A stretch of 64,000 bases of DNA from Pegoplata infirma (lineage: Eukaryota; Arthropoda; Insecta; Diptera; Anthomyiidae): contig OY992536.1 of NCBI GenBank assembly GCA_963921195.1, positions 174,352,995 through 174,416,994 on the forward strand. The letters run 5' to 3'. This document shows, in pieces, positions 1 to 20,876 of this stretch (position 1 is the first letter of the stretch; each line of letters starts with the position of its first letter). The notes beneath the pieces were generated by a model. It was not told where the DNA came from, made no database searches, and saw nothing but the letters and a program-made list of their open reading frames with translations. The position numbers and the translations under genes are program-made.

Positions 1-10506
<10,506 letters not shown>

Positions 10507-10648
10507 GGACATCGCTAGATCGACTTAGAATCGATCAAGGATCATTAATATATATACTTTATGGGGTCCTAAACCAATATTTCAATGTGTTACATACGGA
10601 ATGACAAACTTATATATACCCTCTATCACTAGAGTGGAGGGTATAATA
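10507..10648 (-). mobile_element. mini-me/DINE-like repeat, 5' part, source of the array
   Basis: Read on the minus strand this matches the repeats at 53478 and 54165 in order: a TATACCCTC-type start, the 'TTTGTCATTCCGT' block, 'GGACCCCATAAAGTATATA', a 'TGATCGATTCTAAG' core, then 'TAGCGATGTCCGTCTGTC', after which the GTCT array begins. Mini-me elements of dipterans are known to carry a TA tract and a GTCY tract beside a conserved core, and this copy has both in place. The part beyond the GTCY tract is outside the window, if it exists. Confidence 0.8.
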
Positions 10649-10925
10649 AAAATTGATGCAAAAAAAAGTTTGATGAAAAAAAAAAAAATTTGATGGAAAC
10701 AAAATTTGATGGAAAAAAAATTGATGAAAAAAAAAATTGATAAAAAAATTAATAAAAAAAAATTTAATGAAAAAAAAAAAATTTATGAAAAAAAAAAATG
10801 ATAAAAAAAAAAATTGATAAAAAATTATGAAAAAAAAATTATGAAAAAAAAAATTTATGACAAAAAAAAAAAATTATGAAAAAAAAAAAATTATAAAAAA
10901 AAATTGAAATAAAAAAAAAATTTTG
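10640..10925. repeat. A-rich ATTGATGAAAAA degenerate tandem tract
   Basis: Runs of 7-12 A alternate with TTGATG, TTAATG or TTATG, giving a short degenerate tandem repeat. The same tract followed by the same palindromic module recurs at 34010-34200, so the two belong to one repeat family. No coding potential. Confidence 0.85.
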
Positions 10926-10939
10926 TTGAATAATAATTA

Positions 10940-11012
10940 TGTTACTTTTTATTCACCAGCTGGTGAAAAACGTTTTTATTCACCACGAGGTGAATTATTA
11001 TCCAAGTTACAA
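10940..11012 (+). repeat. Palindromic module TTCACCAGCTGGTGAA
   Basis: A perfect 16-base palindrome, TTCACCAGCTGGTGAA (10952-10967), is followed 12 bases later by the near-palindrome TTCACCACGAGGTGAA (10979-10994) and then TTATTATCCAAGTTAC. The whole block recurs at 34150-34213, where the first palindrome has decayed to TTCACCAGCCAGTGAA and the second is unchanged. Confidence 0.85.
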
Positions 11013-12084
11013 ACCCAAGTTATTAAAATTTTTAGTTTTATGAAAATGAAAATAGTAATTCTTGTTTTCTTTTTCGTTAATTGTTAGCTTATATAGTCAA
11101 ACTGAGGTGGCGTCCTGCAACTTTTTTAAAATTAGACACCAGCCTAAAAACATTATCATGTTAAAAAAAGAAATTAGGTTCTGGGAATAGAAAAGAACAT
11201 AAAATTTCAGGACCTATAGTTTTCTATGGAGAAAGTGTCTTTAAGTCTGAAAATTTGTCTATACGACTAATTTTTCTACATAAAGGAATTTTTCTATAGG
11301 AAAATTCCCTAACTATTATACTTAGATAGTTTTCTATATGAAGGTATTTAAGAATTTGAGAATTCTGTTATAGCATTAATTTTATAAATTCTAAAAGCTT
11401 TTTTATGAGTCTAATTCCTCAGAAATCCAGAACTTTTTTATAGTGGAAATCATAAAATTTTTCTTTACTCCAGTAAATCGGAAAAAAATTTCAAAATTTT
11501 GATAAAGACTGTCTCAATTTTTTTTTTTTTCTATTGGATTTTTTTTTTCTAGATTCTGGGACTTTTACTGTTAAAAAAATGCTTATGAACCTGAGTCTTT
11601 TTCCTGGGTAAACTTTTGCCAACACTTATATTGTGATAAGTTACCAGCCCTAAGTCTAAAAACTTTACTGTAGAAATAAATTTTTGAAAATTGGAAGTGC
11701 CCAGAAAAACTTAGATTACCAAATAAGGTATAAAATATGGTATAGGATCTCTTATTTTATACATTGCAGCATTGATGATTTTAACAGGCGATGAGACTCA
11801 AAGTAATGCATCCACATTATCACATAGAATACCAGTAAGGTATAAAATAAGTTATAAATTTATAACGAAGAATACGAGTAAGGTGTAAAATATATGATAT
11901 TTAATAGGTTACGAGAAATGAAATAATATAGCATACCAGAAGATAATATATAAGGTGTTACGAGTAGTGAAAAAGTAATTTTGTATTAAATTTACTCACG
12001 TGATGGTAAGTGAGTGTAAGTAGATAAAATATGCTCGTGAGTGTGTGTCGTTAGAAATTTTCTGTCGTGAGCCCATCTCTAGTT
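11013..12084. other. A+T-rich stretch without a gene
   Basis: No ORF or recognisable gene. Between 11200 and 11470 there are several loose copies of TTTTTCTATAGGAAAA with GAATTTGAGAATT, the same motifs that form the ordered 35-base array at 35380 and scattered copies at 37560-38770. Around 11985-12075 there are CTCACGTG and GTGAGTGT motifs ending in CCCATCTCTAG, the same end motif seen at 56345 and 58970. Confidence 0.6.
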
Positions 12085-12425
12085 TAAACTTATGCATTTT
12101 TTATAAAATAATTATTTTTTATGTTATTGTAATGCATTATGCATCCAATTATAAATAATGCATTATTTCAAACTTTCAAATAATACATAATGTAACCAAA
12201 TATAAGTCATCCATGATTTAATGTTTAGAGATAATAAATATGAAATACATTTTTTCCAATAATCATGCATTACGTAGCAAATTATTAGTAATGCACTATT
12301 TTTCACTTGAAAATAATACGTTGTGGAACAAATGTTTGGTAAGACATCCTAAAATAATGCTACAAATATGGTATATACATTACCTGGTAATGTGTTATAT
12401 AATCACTACCCATTACCAAAGTTTT
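12085..12425. repeat. AATGCATTAT-motif region
   Basis: Multiple direct and inverted variants of AATGCATTAT, AATACATAATG and TAATGCACTA are interspersed with A+T spacer. It looks like the inside of a short interspersed element rather than a gene. A 72-codon frame at 12240-12458 is not supported by any recognisable feature. Confidence 0.45.
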
Positions 12426-12965
12426 GCTGGGTGTTTCTTTAGAAAAAATCATACTTAGCAAGAGGTATACATTAAAAAACTGGAACTGATGAAGCAAATT
12501 TGACCTAAGGTTTCACCGCCCCTCCAAACCCAGGAGCTGAATCCGCGCCTGTTCTAATTAAAATAAGAAAATTTATCTACTACACTTAAAACAAAAATCT
12601 TGTAATCTTGTAAAATTACAAAAAAAAGCGTCGTAAAATAATAACACTTTTTGCGAGAGTTCCTAGTAAAAACGTTATTGTAAATTTACAACTTCTTTGA
12701 CGCAATAAAAATTACAAGAACTTCTCGTGACTTTACTAGATTTTGTGCTACCAACTATTTTACAAGAATTTCTAGTAAAAATTATGAGCTTTTAATTTTA
12801 CAAGTTTTTTTATAACTAAAATATTAAATTTGGTGCGATGATACTTACAAGGAATTCTCGTGAATTAACTATATTTTTTTTGTAAAATATTTTTTCTAAA
12901 ATTATAAAGAAAAATTTTAATTTTGATCGACAATTTTTTGTTAAAAAAAAAGGAAAAATGTTTGC
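12426..12965. other. Intergenic, with one hAT-type end motif
   Basis: No gene seen. 12534-12548 reads CTGAATCCGCGCCTG, which matches the right end of the hAT-type element at 37304-40383 (CTGGATCCGCGCCTG) and the motif at 40300-40312. It is probably the right end of a related insertion whose left end I could not find. From 12650 to 12865 the motif ACAAGAATTTCTAGTAAAA and variants with TTCTCGTGA recur four or five times. Confidence 0.45.
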
Positions 12966-12973
12966 GTGTATAA

Positions 12974-14079
12974 TAGGGTGGTTCATAAAAACAAAAGTTG
13001 GATTTTTGAATGGGGCACCCGGAATATATATTAAGCACCGTGAAAAAATGACACGTGATTTTTTTCAAATTTTTATATTAAGGTTTAGGGGTCGCTAGCG
13101 GGCCCTGAACTTTGGGATATAAAAAAAAAAAATTTCACACAATGAAAAAAAAAAAATTTCGTTTTTTTTATATTTTTTTTTTATTATAGTTTAACTTCAT
13201 TAGCTTATTAACGGCAAAAGATTTCATTTTGTTGGGACAAGTTTTTCAGTTCCAAAATTGACCATGAAAAAAAAAATTGAGGCTGGTTGGGGTCTTACTC
13301 TAAAATTTTTTTAAAATTTTTTTTTTTTTAGTTTTGATAAGCTTACGTTATAGGTCTTTAGTCCCTCTTGATAATACATTCTTTGTAAAAATTCTTGTTC
13401 TTTCCGAAACATCATTAACATGCGCCGAAAATCAAACGGATATTAAAAAAAAAAAAAAAAAAAACGGTGAAAAAAATCGATTTTTTTTTTTTTTAATTTT
13501 TAATTATAATTTGATAAGCTAATCCACCTTATTAACGGCAAACAAAAATTCGATATGGTCGGAAAAGTATGTAATTTCCAAAATTTACATTGAAAATATG
13601 TTTTTTTTTTTTAATATCAGTTTGATTTTCGCCGCATGTTAATGATGTTTCGGAAAGAACAAAAATTTTTACGAAGAATGTAGTATCAAGAGGGACTAAA
13701 GACCTATAGCGTAAGCTTATCAAAACTAAAAAAAAAAATTTTTAGAGTAAGACCCCAACCAGCCTCAATTTTTTTTTTCATGGTCAATTTTGGAACTGAA
13801 AAACTTGTCCCACCAAAATGAAATCTTTTGCCGTTAATAAGCTAATGAAGTTAAATTATAATAAAAAAAAAATATAAAAAAAACGAATTTTTTTTTTTTC
13901 ATTGTGTGAAAATTTTTTTTTTATGACCCATAGTTTAGGGCCCGGTAGCGACCCCTAAATGTTAATGAAAAAATTTGAAAAAAATCACGGGTCAGTTTTT
14001 CATGGTGCTTAATATATATTCCGGGTGCCCCATACAAAAATCCAAAAAAAAAAAAAAGTGCCATATATGAACCACACTA
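12974..14079. mobile_element. hAT-like foldback element (1.1 kb) with 8-bp duplication
   Basis: Two arms of about 500 bases are inverted copies around 13525. For example, 'CTTTAGTCCCTCTTGATA' on the left is mirrored at 13686-13703. Ends read TAGGGTGGTTCAT and, inverted, TAGTGTGGTTCAT. Immediately outside are identical 8-base direct repeats GTGTATAA (12966-12973 and 14080-14087). An 8-base duplication with TAG-starting inverted ends is the hAT pattern. The centre contains an extra, diverged direct copy of the 'TTATTAACGGCAAA' segment. No transposase. The similar short frames at 13334 (plus) and 13723 (minus) are just the two arms. Confidence 0.88.
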
Positions 14080-14087
14080 GTGTATAA

Positions 14088-15036
14088 TTTACAGTCGGAA
14101 ACTTTACTTGTTTTATTAGAGAATATAACATGCATTTGTCATTTATCGCCCGCCCCTTTAAGAGTATTATTATACATATCGTCGAACTATATTCAATAAA
14201 TGCCGACTCTAAAAGGCTTACTTTTCAGGAGAGCTAAAAAACGAGTTATTTCGCATATTATTGTAAAAATATACAATGTACCTTCCATAAGATGGTTTAA
14301 ATATTCTAAATAATTTTTACCTATGCCAAACATATCATATTTTGCACTATTATTATTTTTCAGAGATGGCATTTATTACTACATCAAAAACATATATTTT
14401 TTTAGAGTTGGCATATTTTGTCGGAATATAAATATAATTTTTTTTTAAAAAATTTTTATTAATTTCTTTTTTTTTTGATTTTGTTATCCTCAGTACGGTA
14501 ATTGCAAAAACTAAAAAAAGTTAAAAATCTTTGCATATTTTTAAAACTTACTAGCTCCGAAAGCCTTTTAATCTCAGGGTGGTCAAATTTGGCACTCTGT
14601 AACTCACGCTGTATTGTATTAGGGTCAGTCCAAACTAGCTATTTTGAAAGCTTATATCATTGACTATATTCTATTCATCATGTTTAAATCTGATGAATAG
14701 TTTGAAAGTTACATGTATATAAGCAATTTTTTTTTTGCAACCACTATTTGCCGATATTTTCAAAATGGCAATATCTCGAAAACTACCCAAGCAGAAATTG
14801 ACGATGGTTCTAAAATAAAAGCGTTCTGAAAGCACTGTAACAAAAAAAAAGCATTCTCAAAACACTATTTTCAAACGCTTTGCGAGCGTTTTTGAAAAGT
14901 GTTCTGAAAACACTATAACAAAAAAAAGCAATCTCAACACGTTTTTTTTGTAACGGTTTGCGAGCGTATTCGAAAAGCGTTTTAGGAGTTCTTTAGATTT
15001 TTTTTTTTTAATTTTTTTTTTTGAAAAAAAAAATTC
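14088..15036. other. Intergenic; remnant of an AGCAGAAATT repeat
   Basis: No gene. Around 14785 the sequence CCCAAGCAGAAATTG resembles the motif at 44218 (CCCAGCAGAAATT), and 14815-15000 is rich in GCGTTCTGAAAGCACT and TTTGCGAGCG variants that continue at 15725-15905 on the other side of the foldback insertion. This suggests one older repeat split by the 15037-15543 element. Confidence 0.45.
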
Positions 15037-15543
15037 TAACAAGCGAAGTATCTCAACCCTTATAAACCGATTTGCCTGAAACTTAAAATATATGTAAAAG
15101 AAACGATTTTAAGGTTGGGGTGTCTCGGCTTATCGGCCAGATCAGTGTTTCAAAATTTCTTTGTCCTCTTATAAAACAATGTGGGCCTCCAAGAAAATTT
15201 CGATAACTCCGGAACTAACAGAAATATCCTCTAGAGCAAAAATACGTGTCGACTTAAATTTGATAAAGATTATTTCTTATTCATATGGACATCGTAGGTT
15301 TATGTCTTCATATAAATACCCCCCAAAATTTACTCATTTTCATGAAAAAAGTATTTAAGCCAAACTTTTACAAGGTTATGCCACCATTTGATATGCGTTA
15401 AAAAAACCTTTCTTCTTATATATAAACATCATCCGCGATATGGCCAAAAAGCCGGCACACCCCAACCTTAGAATTGTCTCTTTTACATCTAATTTACGTT
15501 TCATGCAAATCGGTTAATAAGGGTTGAGATACTTCTCTGCTAA
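15037..15543. mobile_element. Foldback element, family copy 1 (mate at 48099)
   Basis: Ends are inverted copies: 'GAAGTATCTCAACCCTTAT' then 'CCGATTTGCCTGAAACTTA' on the left, mirrored at 15505-15535 on the right, with 'AAGGTTGGGGTGTCTCGGC' further in (and GCCGGCACACCCCAACCTT mirrored). The same unit in opposite orientation lies at 48099-48686. The inner 65-codon frame (from 15161) is shared with the second copy, but most differences change the amino acid, so it is not under visible coding constraint. Confidence 0.8.
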
Positions 15544-16243
15544 GTTCCAAAACTATTTTTTGTCATTTTTATTTTTTTGTAAGTAAAAAAAATCATCAAA
15601 AATGTTTTTAGATTTTTTTCTTTTAATTTTCTAACTTTCGATTTTTTTTTTTTTAAATTTTCTAAGTTACTTGGAGTACAAATTTTTTTTTTATTATAAC
15701 CGAACTAAAACAGAAATTCTTTACTTTGGGTTTTTAAAGCGCTTTGATGACTTAAAAAAAAAAACGTTCTCAAAGCACTTTTTAACATCGCTTTTAAAAC
15801 GCTTTAAACCTAGCGTAGATCGATGTTATCATTCGGATCATCTGAAGGCGCTTTGAAGTTGGTATTCAGAACGCTCGTACAACCGTCCACAACGCTATCA
15901 TAACGCTTTTGCGATTGTGGCTACCCACATTAGATATCAAAATCTTTACCGGATTCGTGTTCAGCATGGCAAACGCAATGGGATATGAGGTATATATTTT
16001 TTTTTTTAATTTTTGAAAATTTTTTGGAAATTTACAATGGGAGTTGGCATTTATTTTCACCAAAAAAATATCTACTTTGAGATAGCAAAATAACAAAAAT
16101 GTATGTAAAACGACAACAAATTATTTTCTTGCTCTGAAATTTTTATCACAGATGGGTATTGCAGGGGAGCTTTTTGCCATCGGAAACACATCTTGGTCAA
16201 ATTTTTTGAATATAGGTTCACGATATATGAAATTTTATCAAAA
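15544..16243. other. Intergenic, GCGCTTT-rich
   Basis: Continuation of the interrupted repeat: CGTTCTCAAAGCACTTT, AAAACGCTTTAAACC and CTTTGAAG motifs to about 15905, then ordinary A+T-rich DNA. The frames at 15671 (plus) and 15866 (minus) show no recognisable domain. Confidence 0.4.
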
Positions 16244-16393
16244 TTAATTGTGTTTATATATTGCTGGATTGTATATTTTATAACTGAATTTTTATTTAGT
16301 TCAGTTTGAGTCCATATTAATTATTTCTGAGAAATAATAATTGTTGTACAGTGAGAAAATCTGAAAAAAAATCAAGTAACAACACAGGCTAAG

Positions 16394-16446
16394 TGGAGAT
16401 GTCGACAGCTTTCGGAAGATGTCACCTTTCCATCATCAGCATTCCT
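16394..16446 (-). ncRNA. Hammerhead-like core, unit 1 (degenerate)
   Basis: On the minus strand CUGAUGA (16439-16433) is followed by stem II GGAAA-loop-CUUCC and GAAA (16413-16410). The last stem II pair is A opposite C. The segment after GAAA reads GCUGUCGACAUCUCC, which does not give a standard NUH cleavage site with a short stem III. It is probably a relic. Confidence 0.45.
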
Positions 16447-16901
16447 TCGATTGCAACACACTTAATGTGTGTCAGATTAAAATTAGCCATTTAAATGAAC
16501 TTTTGAAGAAATTAAGAATTGGAATTACTCCTCTTTCTGTTGAATAACCCGTATTCACCATTAATTCGTGTTGTGTTCATTTGGCAGAATTTTAATCCAT
16601 CTTAACTTTTAACAGAGTTGTATTTTTCCCATTGTTAACCCTTAGTAGGACTTTTCAAATCTTGAAAAATGTCCGTTAGGTTTGAATTTTTGTTTCATAT
16701 TTCTAATTCTTAGAAATATTACTAAATTGCAATGTACCTTATGAGTTGTGTGTTAATTGTATTTATATATTATTGGAATGTATATTTAATAACTGAATTT
16801 TTATTTAGTTCGGTTTGAGTCCATATTAATTATTTCTGAGAAATAATAATTGTTGTACAATGAGAAAATCTGAAAAAAATCAAGTGACAACACAGGCTAA
16901 G

Positions 16902-16957
16902 TGGAGATTTCGACAGCTTTCGGAAGATGCCACCCTTCCATCATCAGCACTCCTTCG
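16902..16957 (-). ncRNA. Hammerhead-like core, unit 2
   Basis: CUGAUGA at 16947-16941 (minus), stem II GGAAG/CUUCC fully paired, GAAA at 16921-16918. Compared with 29523-29572 the stem II pairs differ on both strands (GGAAG/CUUCC against GGGGG/CCCCC), which is compensatory. The cleavage side is non-canonical, as in unit 1. Confidence 0.5.
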
Positions 16958-17128
16958 ATTGCAACACACTTAATGTGCGTCAGATTAAAATTAGCCATTT
17001 AAATTAAACTTTTGAAGAAATTAAGAATTGGAATTACTCCTCTTTGTGTTGAATAACCCGTATTCACCATTAATTCGTGTTGTATTCATTTGGCAGAAAC
17101 TTAATCCATCTTAACTTTTAACAGATCG

Positions 17129-17185
17129 AAGGAGTGCTGATGATGGAAGGGTGGCATCTTCCGAAAGCTGTCGACATCTCCACTT
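17129..17185 (+). ncRNA. Hammerhead-like core, inverted unit
   Basis: CUGAUGA at 17137-17143, GGAAG/CUUCC stem, GAAA at 17163-17166. Flanking GGAGUG and CAUCUCC can pair as stem I with one bulged U. The inverted copy starts just upstream of this motif. Confidence 0.5.
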
Positions 17186-17301
17186 AGCCTGTATTGTCAC
17201 TTGATTTTTTTTTCAGATTTTCTCATTGTACAACAATTATTATTTCTCAGAAATAATTAATATGGACTCAAACCGAACTAAATAAAAATTCAGTTATTTT
17301 A

Positions 17302-18955
17302 TCAAAATATAATTATATATTTTAAGTTTTATATAAAAAATCATAACAAAAAATTAAAATTGTTTCCCCTTACTTTTACTGCATCCTCAAGAGCGGTCTT
17401 TAAATGCGCTTCGGTATGCTGTAAAAAGGTTCTGTGTCGCAAAAATCTCGATTTATTTTTGCTGGGGTAGTATGGTTTGTTGTATTAATTTAACAGATTT
17501 AAATGGTTTTAAATTTACAAATTATTGCAAAACTTTAAAAATATCGTTTTTTTTTGTACTTCAGTATCAAAATTTTAAATCGCCAATATCGCGAATACGA
17601 GCACTAACTTCGGAGAACGGAAGCACCATTGACTTCAGCGTATTCGAATTAACTTTACCAGTAGGGTGTCCAGCTTGTTAAAAAAAGTTTCAAATTCAAG
17701 CACAGTGTAATTAAACAAAAAAAATTAAAAAATCTAAAAAAAAAAATTTTGTTTTGTATGGGAAAATTTTTTTTGGGGCAAAACTTTAACCCCCCCCCCC
17801 AAGGCACGGGTTAATTTTTCCCGGCGATCACCCTTTTTTTGCTGGTAACCTGCAGATATCTTAACCGTGCTAAGGTATGTTGTCTACGTTTTTTGTAAAA
17901 TTTTTCTTTCTTATGAAACCACTTTTGGTTTTTAAAAAATTTCAACTTTAAAGAATTCATAACTTAAATACTGATCAGATGATTTTTTGATTATTACATT
18001 TTTTAATTCATTCGAAGAAAAAAATTCCATAGGTTTTTCACAAGTTGGACCTTTTTATGAAATTGTTATTATTTTTTGTTGATGTTATTGTGTTCAACCC
18101 TTTTATAGTACAAACTACTCAGCAGACTCTATTGCTTTGAATGTTACACTATCATCATTATTCATGAAATTATTCACTGACAAATACATGTGTGGTAGAT
18201 TGGTAGACCGCTTTTGTGTTTAATGTACACATATTCAAATAGATGTGTGTGTGCGTGTGTAAATATGGTAGTATGTAAACAAACATAAACAGAACAAAAT
18301 GAGGTTTAATCAGTTTAAAAGAAAGTGGCCTTTCAAAGGAAACTTTACAAATCCTAAACAAATAATTTAAAAAGAAACAGCAAACAATTCGCTGAAAGGG
18401 GCAGCACTTAAGGTGCTAATCAGACACCAAATGTGATATATCTTCTGATATTATGTTAGATGTTCAAATGACTAGTTTTTATATTCATTCAAAATGTTCT
18501 AGTGGAGAAAAAGTTTGTACTTATTTCGATTTCTGTATTTTTCTTTTACACATATGGTGAGCATTTTTTCCTAAACTCAAATCAGTACAACCAAGTTTTT
18601 TTTCCTAGAATAAATGTCTAGCAAATAAAGCTCTTTCTTGTTTAAAAAAAAATCAAAATTTTGTTTAATACTCAAAAAATATCGGTAAAATTAACAACAA
18701 TTGTTGCTGTTTGTAGTCAACTAGTATTTTAGTGAAAATAACTGTTAAAAAACAACTGTCATAAACGAATACTGTGATAAAAGGAAGTTGAAACCTTGTC
18801 AGTTTTTTTCAAAGCTTTCCCGAATATCATTTGACAGCCGAATGGGACTTATTAACAAAGTTTTACTTAAAAAAAAATTAAGATATAGGCTTTACGCTAT
18901 TGGTATTGAGTTAAAGGCCCCTAATGCAAAAAGTGCCTTTTTTAATAATTTCTTA
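17302..18955. other. A+T-rich intergenic stretch
   Basis: No gene or clear repeat recognised. A ten-C run lies at 17791-17800. A short GT-rich tract is at 18244-18260. The frames at 17472, 18170 and 18788 have no recognisable motifs and lie in low-complexity surroundings. Confidence 0.5.
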
Positions 18956-20563
18956 CAGTGCACACAGGGCCATCATGATCCAATTCCGGCCAAAAGTCTT
19001 TATCGTTGTTGAATCCGTCTGAAAATGTGCTTCTAGAGGAATTCGAGGTCGCTGATTTGAAAATTTAGCTAAAAAATAAACAAGTCAAAATGGCGGATCC
19101 AATATGGCGGATTTTTTTTTTTTTTTAAATTGTCCTATTGAACTCAAATTTTGTTTTATGTGGGTCTTGGAGTTACTGAATAAGAAGTGATACTCCGAAT
19201 TTTGAAAAACAAAATGGTGGACATAATATGTTTCTTAAAGTTTAAATAATGATCCAACTCCGGCCAAAAGTCTTTATCGTTGTTGGATCCGGCTGAAAAT
19301 GTGCTTCTAGAGTGTTTCGGGGTCGCTGATTTCAAAATTTAACTAAAAACAAAAAAAAATCAAAATGGCGCATCCAATATGGCGGACAAATTTTTTTAAT
19401 AATTTTCCGATTTAACTCAAATTTTGTTTTAAGGGGGCCTTGGAGCTACTGAATTACTGGCGTGAATTTTGAAAAACAAAATGGCGGACTAAATATGCTT
19501 AGTAAAGTTTGTTACAAGTAATTAAGAAACAGTTATATTCCTTTTCTTTTTTGAAGCTAGCTGAATGTGTGGCCTAGTAAAATTCCGTGTCTGTTATCTT
19601 AAAATCGAACTGATAAAATTCAATATGGCGGAAACAATATGGCGGCTAGATTTTTTAGCTTTGTCTGATCTAACTAAAAATTAGTTTTTAGAGTATTAAG
19701 AGTGTCTGAAGTTAAATCTACGCACATAATTTTTATATATATTTTTTTATTTTTAATATAAATATGGAAATGGTGTTAATGGCTTACTTAGTTTCAGAAA
19801 AGCTATTGGAAATGGTGACGACAAATTATTCACTTTTTTCTTTATATTGGAAATTCAATAAAAAATCTTTGAATTTAATTGGAAATGGTGTAACTGATAT
19901 TTTCTATAATTCTACAAAAAAAACTAGAAATGCAGATATTTTATTTTTCTACACTTAAGGCACTCTCTGACATTAAAAAAACTATTCAAGCCGTAAAACA
20001 TTATTTTGGGTTAAATTATTTTTTCAAAACAAATCTCGGACCACTGCATATATAGCTGTAATTTCGCCATTTATCATTTCGAGCAAGTTTGGGCGACTTT
20101 TTTCGAAAGATATGGATCCATTCTATATCAAAAAATATATAGACCGATTGTATCGAACTGAGGATCGCTGAGGATTTTTTCGGCGCGAGGTAAATAGCTA
20201 AAAAATTATGACTTTTTTTTCACAAAAAACGCGAATTGCTGCCAGGCTGATGAGTTATATTTGTCCATATTATTTTCGTTACAAAGGCTTATATATAAGG
20301 TTGAACGACTCAAACAAAAAGTTAAACATTAGCAATAGAAGTTTGGAAAAAAAAAATTAAAAAAGTATCTCAACTTTTAAACATTTTTTACCAACTTTTT
20401 AAACTTTGAAGACCTATCGAAGGAAAGGGTGTAATTGGATCATAAAGATAAGTTCAGAAAACCTGCTTCTATATATGCCCAACAAACTGGTAAACATTTT
20501 TTTGAGAATTTACAAATAAGGACTTTTGGCCGGAAATCGATCTGTCTGGCCCTCTGTGCAGTG
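18956..20563. mobile_element. Inverted-repeat element with ATGGCGG tandem core
   Basis: Left end CAGTGCACACAGGGCC (18956-18971) and right end, inverted, CACTGCACAGAGGGCC (20548-20563), followed inward on both sides by CGGCCAAAAGTC. The ends look hAT-like (CAGTG start), but I find no matching target duplication. The interior has three diverged tandem units (next entry) and otherwise A+T-rich DNA. No transposase frame. Confidence 0.65.
18967..19650 (+). repeat. About 265-base tandem repeat with paired ATGGCGG
   Basis: Units contain CCGGCCAAAAGTCTTTATCG, GAAAATGTGCTTCTAGAG, then the doublet AAAATGGCGGATCC-AATATGGCGG at about 19088, 19361 and 19621, each followed by a T run and ACTCAAATTTTGTTTTA. 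Between doublets a weaker AAAATGGTGGAC or AAAATGGCGGAC repeats. The third unit has lost the first half. Confidence 0.8.
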
Positions 20564-20845
20564 ATGGCAAATAATGCAAGCAAGCATTCCTTTAACTTAT
20601 GTCTTCAACACGCACACTTGTATTAAATTGAATGTTGTATATTGGTGCGTAATTTTTACTCTAAGTATAAAAAGATTTTTACATACACCCTACTTGTGTG
20701 GTTATATAAAATAGCATATTTATTATACAATTTTAATCGCAAATATAGGTTCATGTCAATATAATATGATGAATATATTGGACCATGTCATAAGATTTGA
20801 TAGTTTTATATTCATGATAAATAACACAGTGCAACATCATATTTA
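20564..20845. other. Intergenic, no feature seen
   Basis: Ordinary A+T-rich sequence between two elements. Nothing recognisable. Confidence 0.4.
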
Positions 20846-20876
20846 GGGCCTCAACCAAACCAAAACGGTTTGAAAG

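Larger units (their letters stand above)
16244..17301. mobile_element. Penelope-type repeat trio (direct-direct-inverted)
   Basis: Unit 1 (16244-16750) and unit 2 (16751-17124) are direct copies starting 'TTAATTGTRTTTATATATT' and containing the palindrome ATTATTTCTGAGAAATAAT. From 17125 to 17301 the first about 175 bases of the unit return in inverted orientation. Each copy carries a CUGAUGA plus GAAA core with a pairing stem between them. Penelope-like retroelements are known for LTR-like repeats in direct and inverted order with hammerhead motifs, and a better example lies at 29360. No reverse transcriptase or GIY-YIG frame is present, so this is a repeat-only remnant. Confidence 0.65.

Noticed and set aside
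13334..13723. Two matching short frames with SLVPLD and LVLSETSLTC
   Set aside because: They are the two inverted arms of the 12974 foldback read outward; similarity is by DNA duplication.
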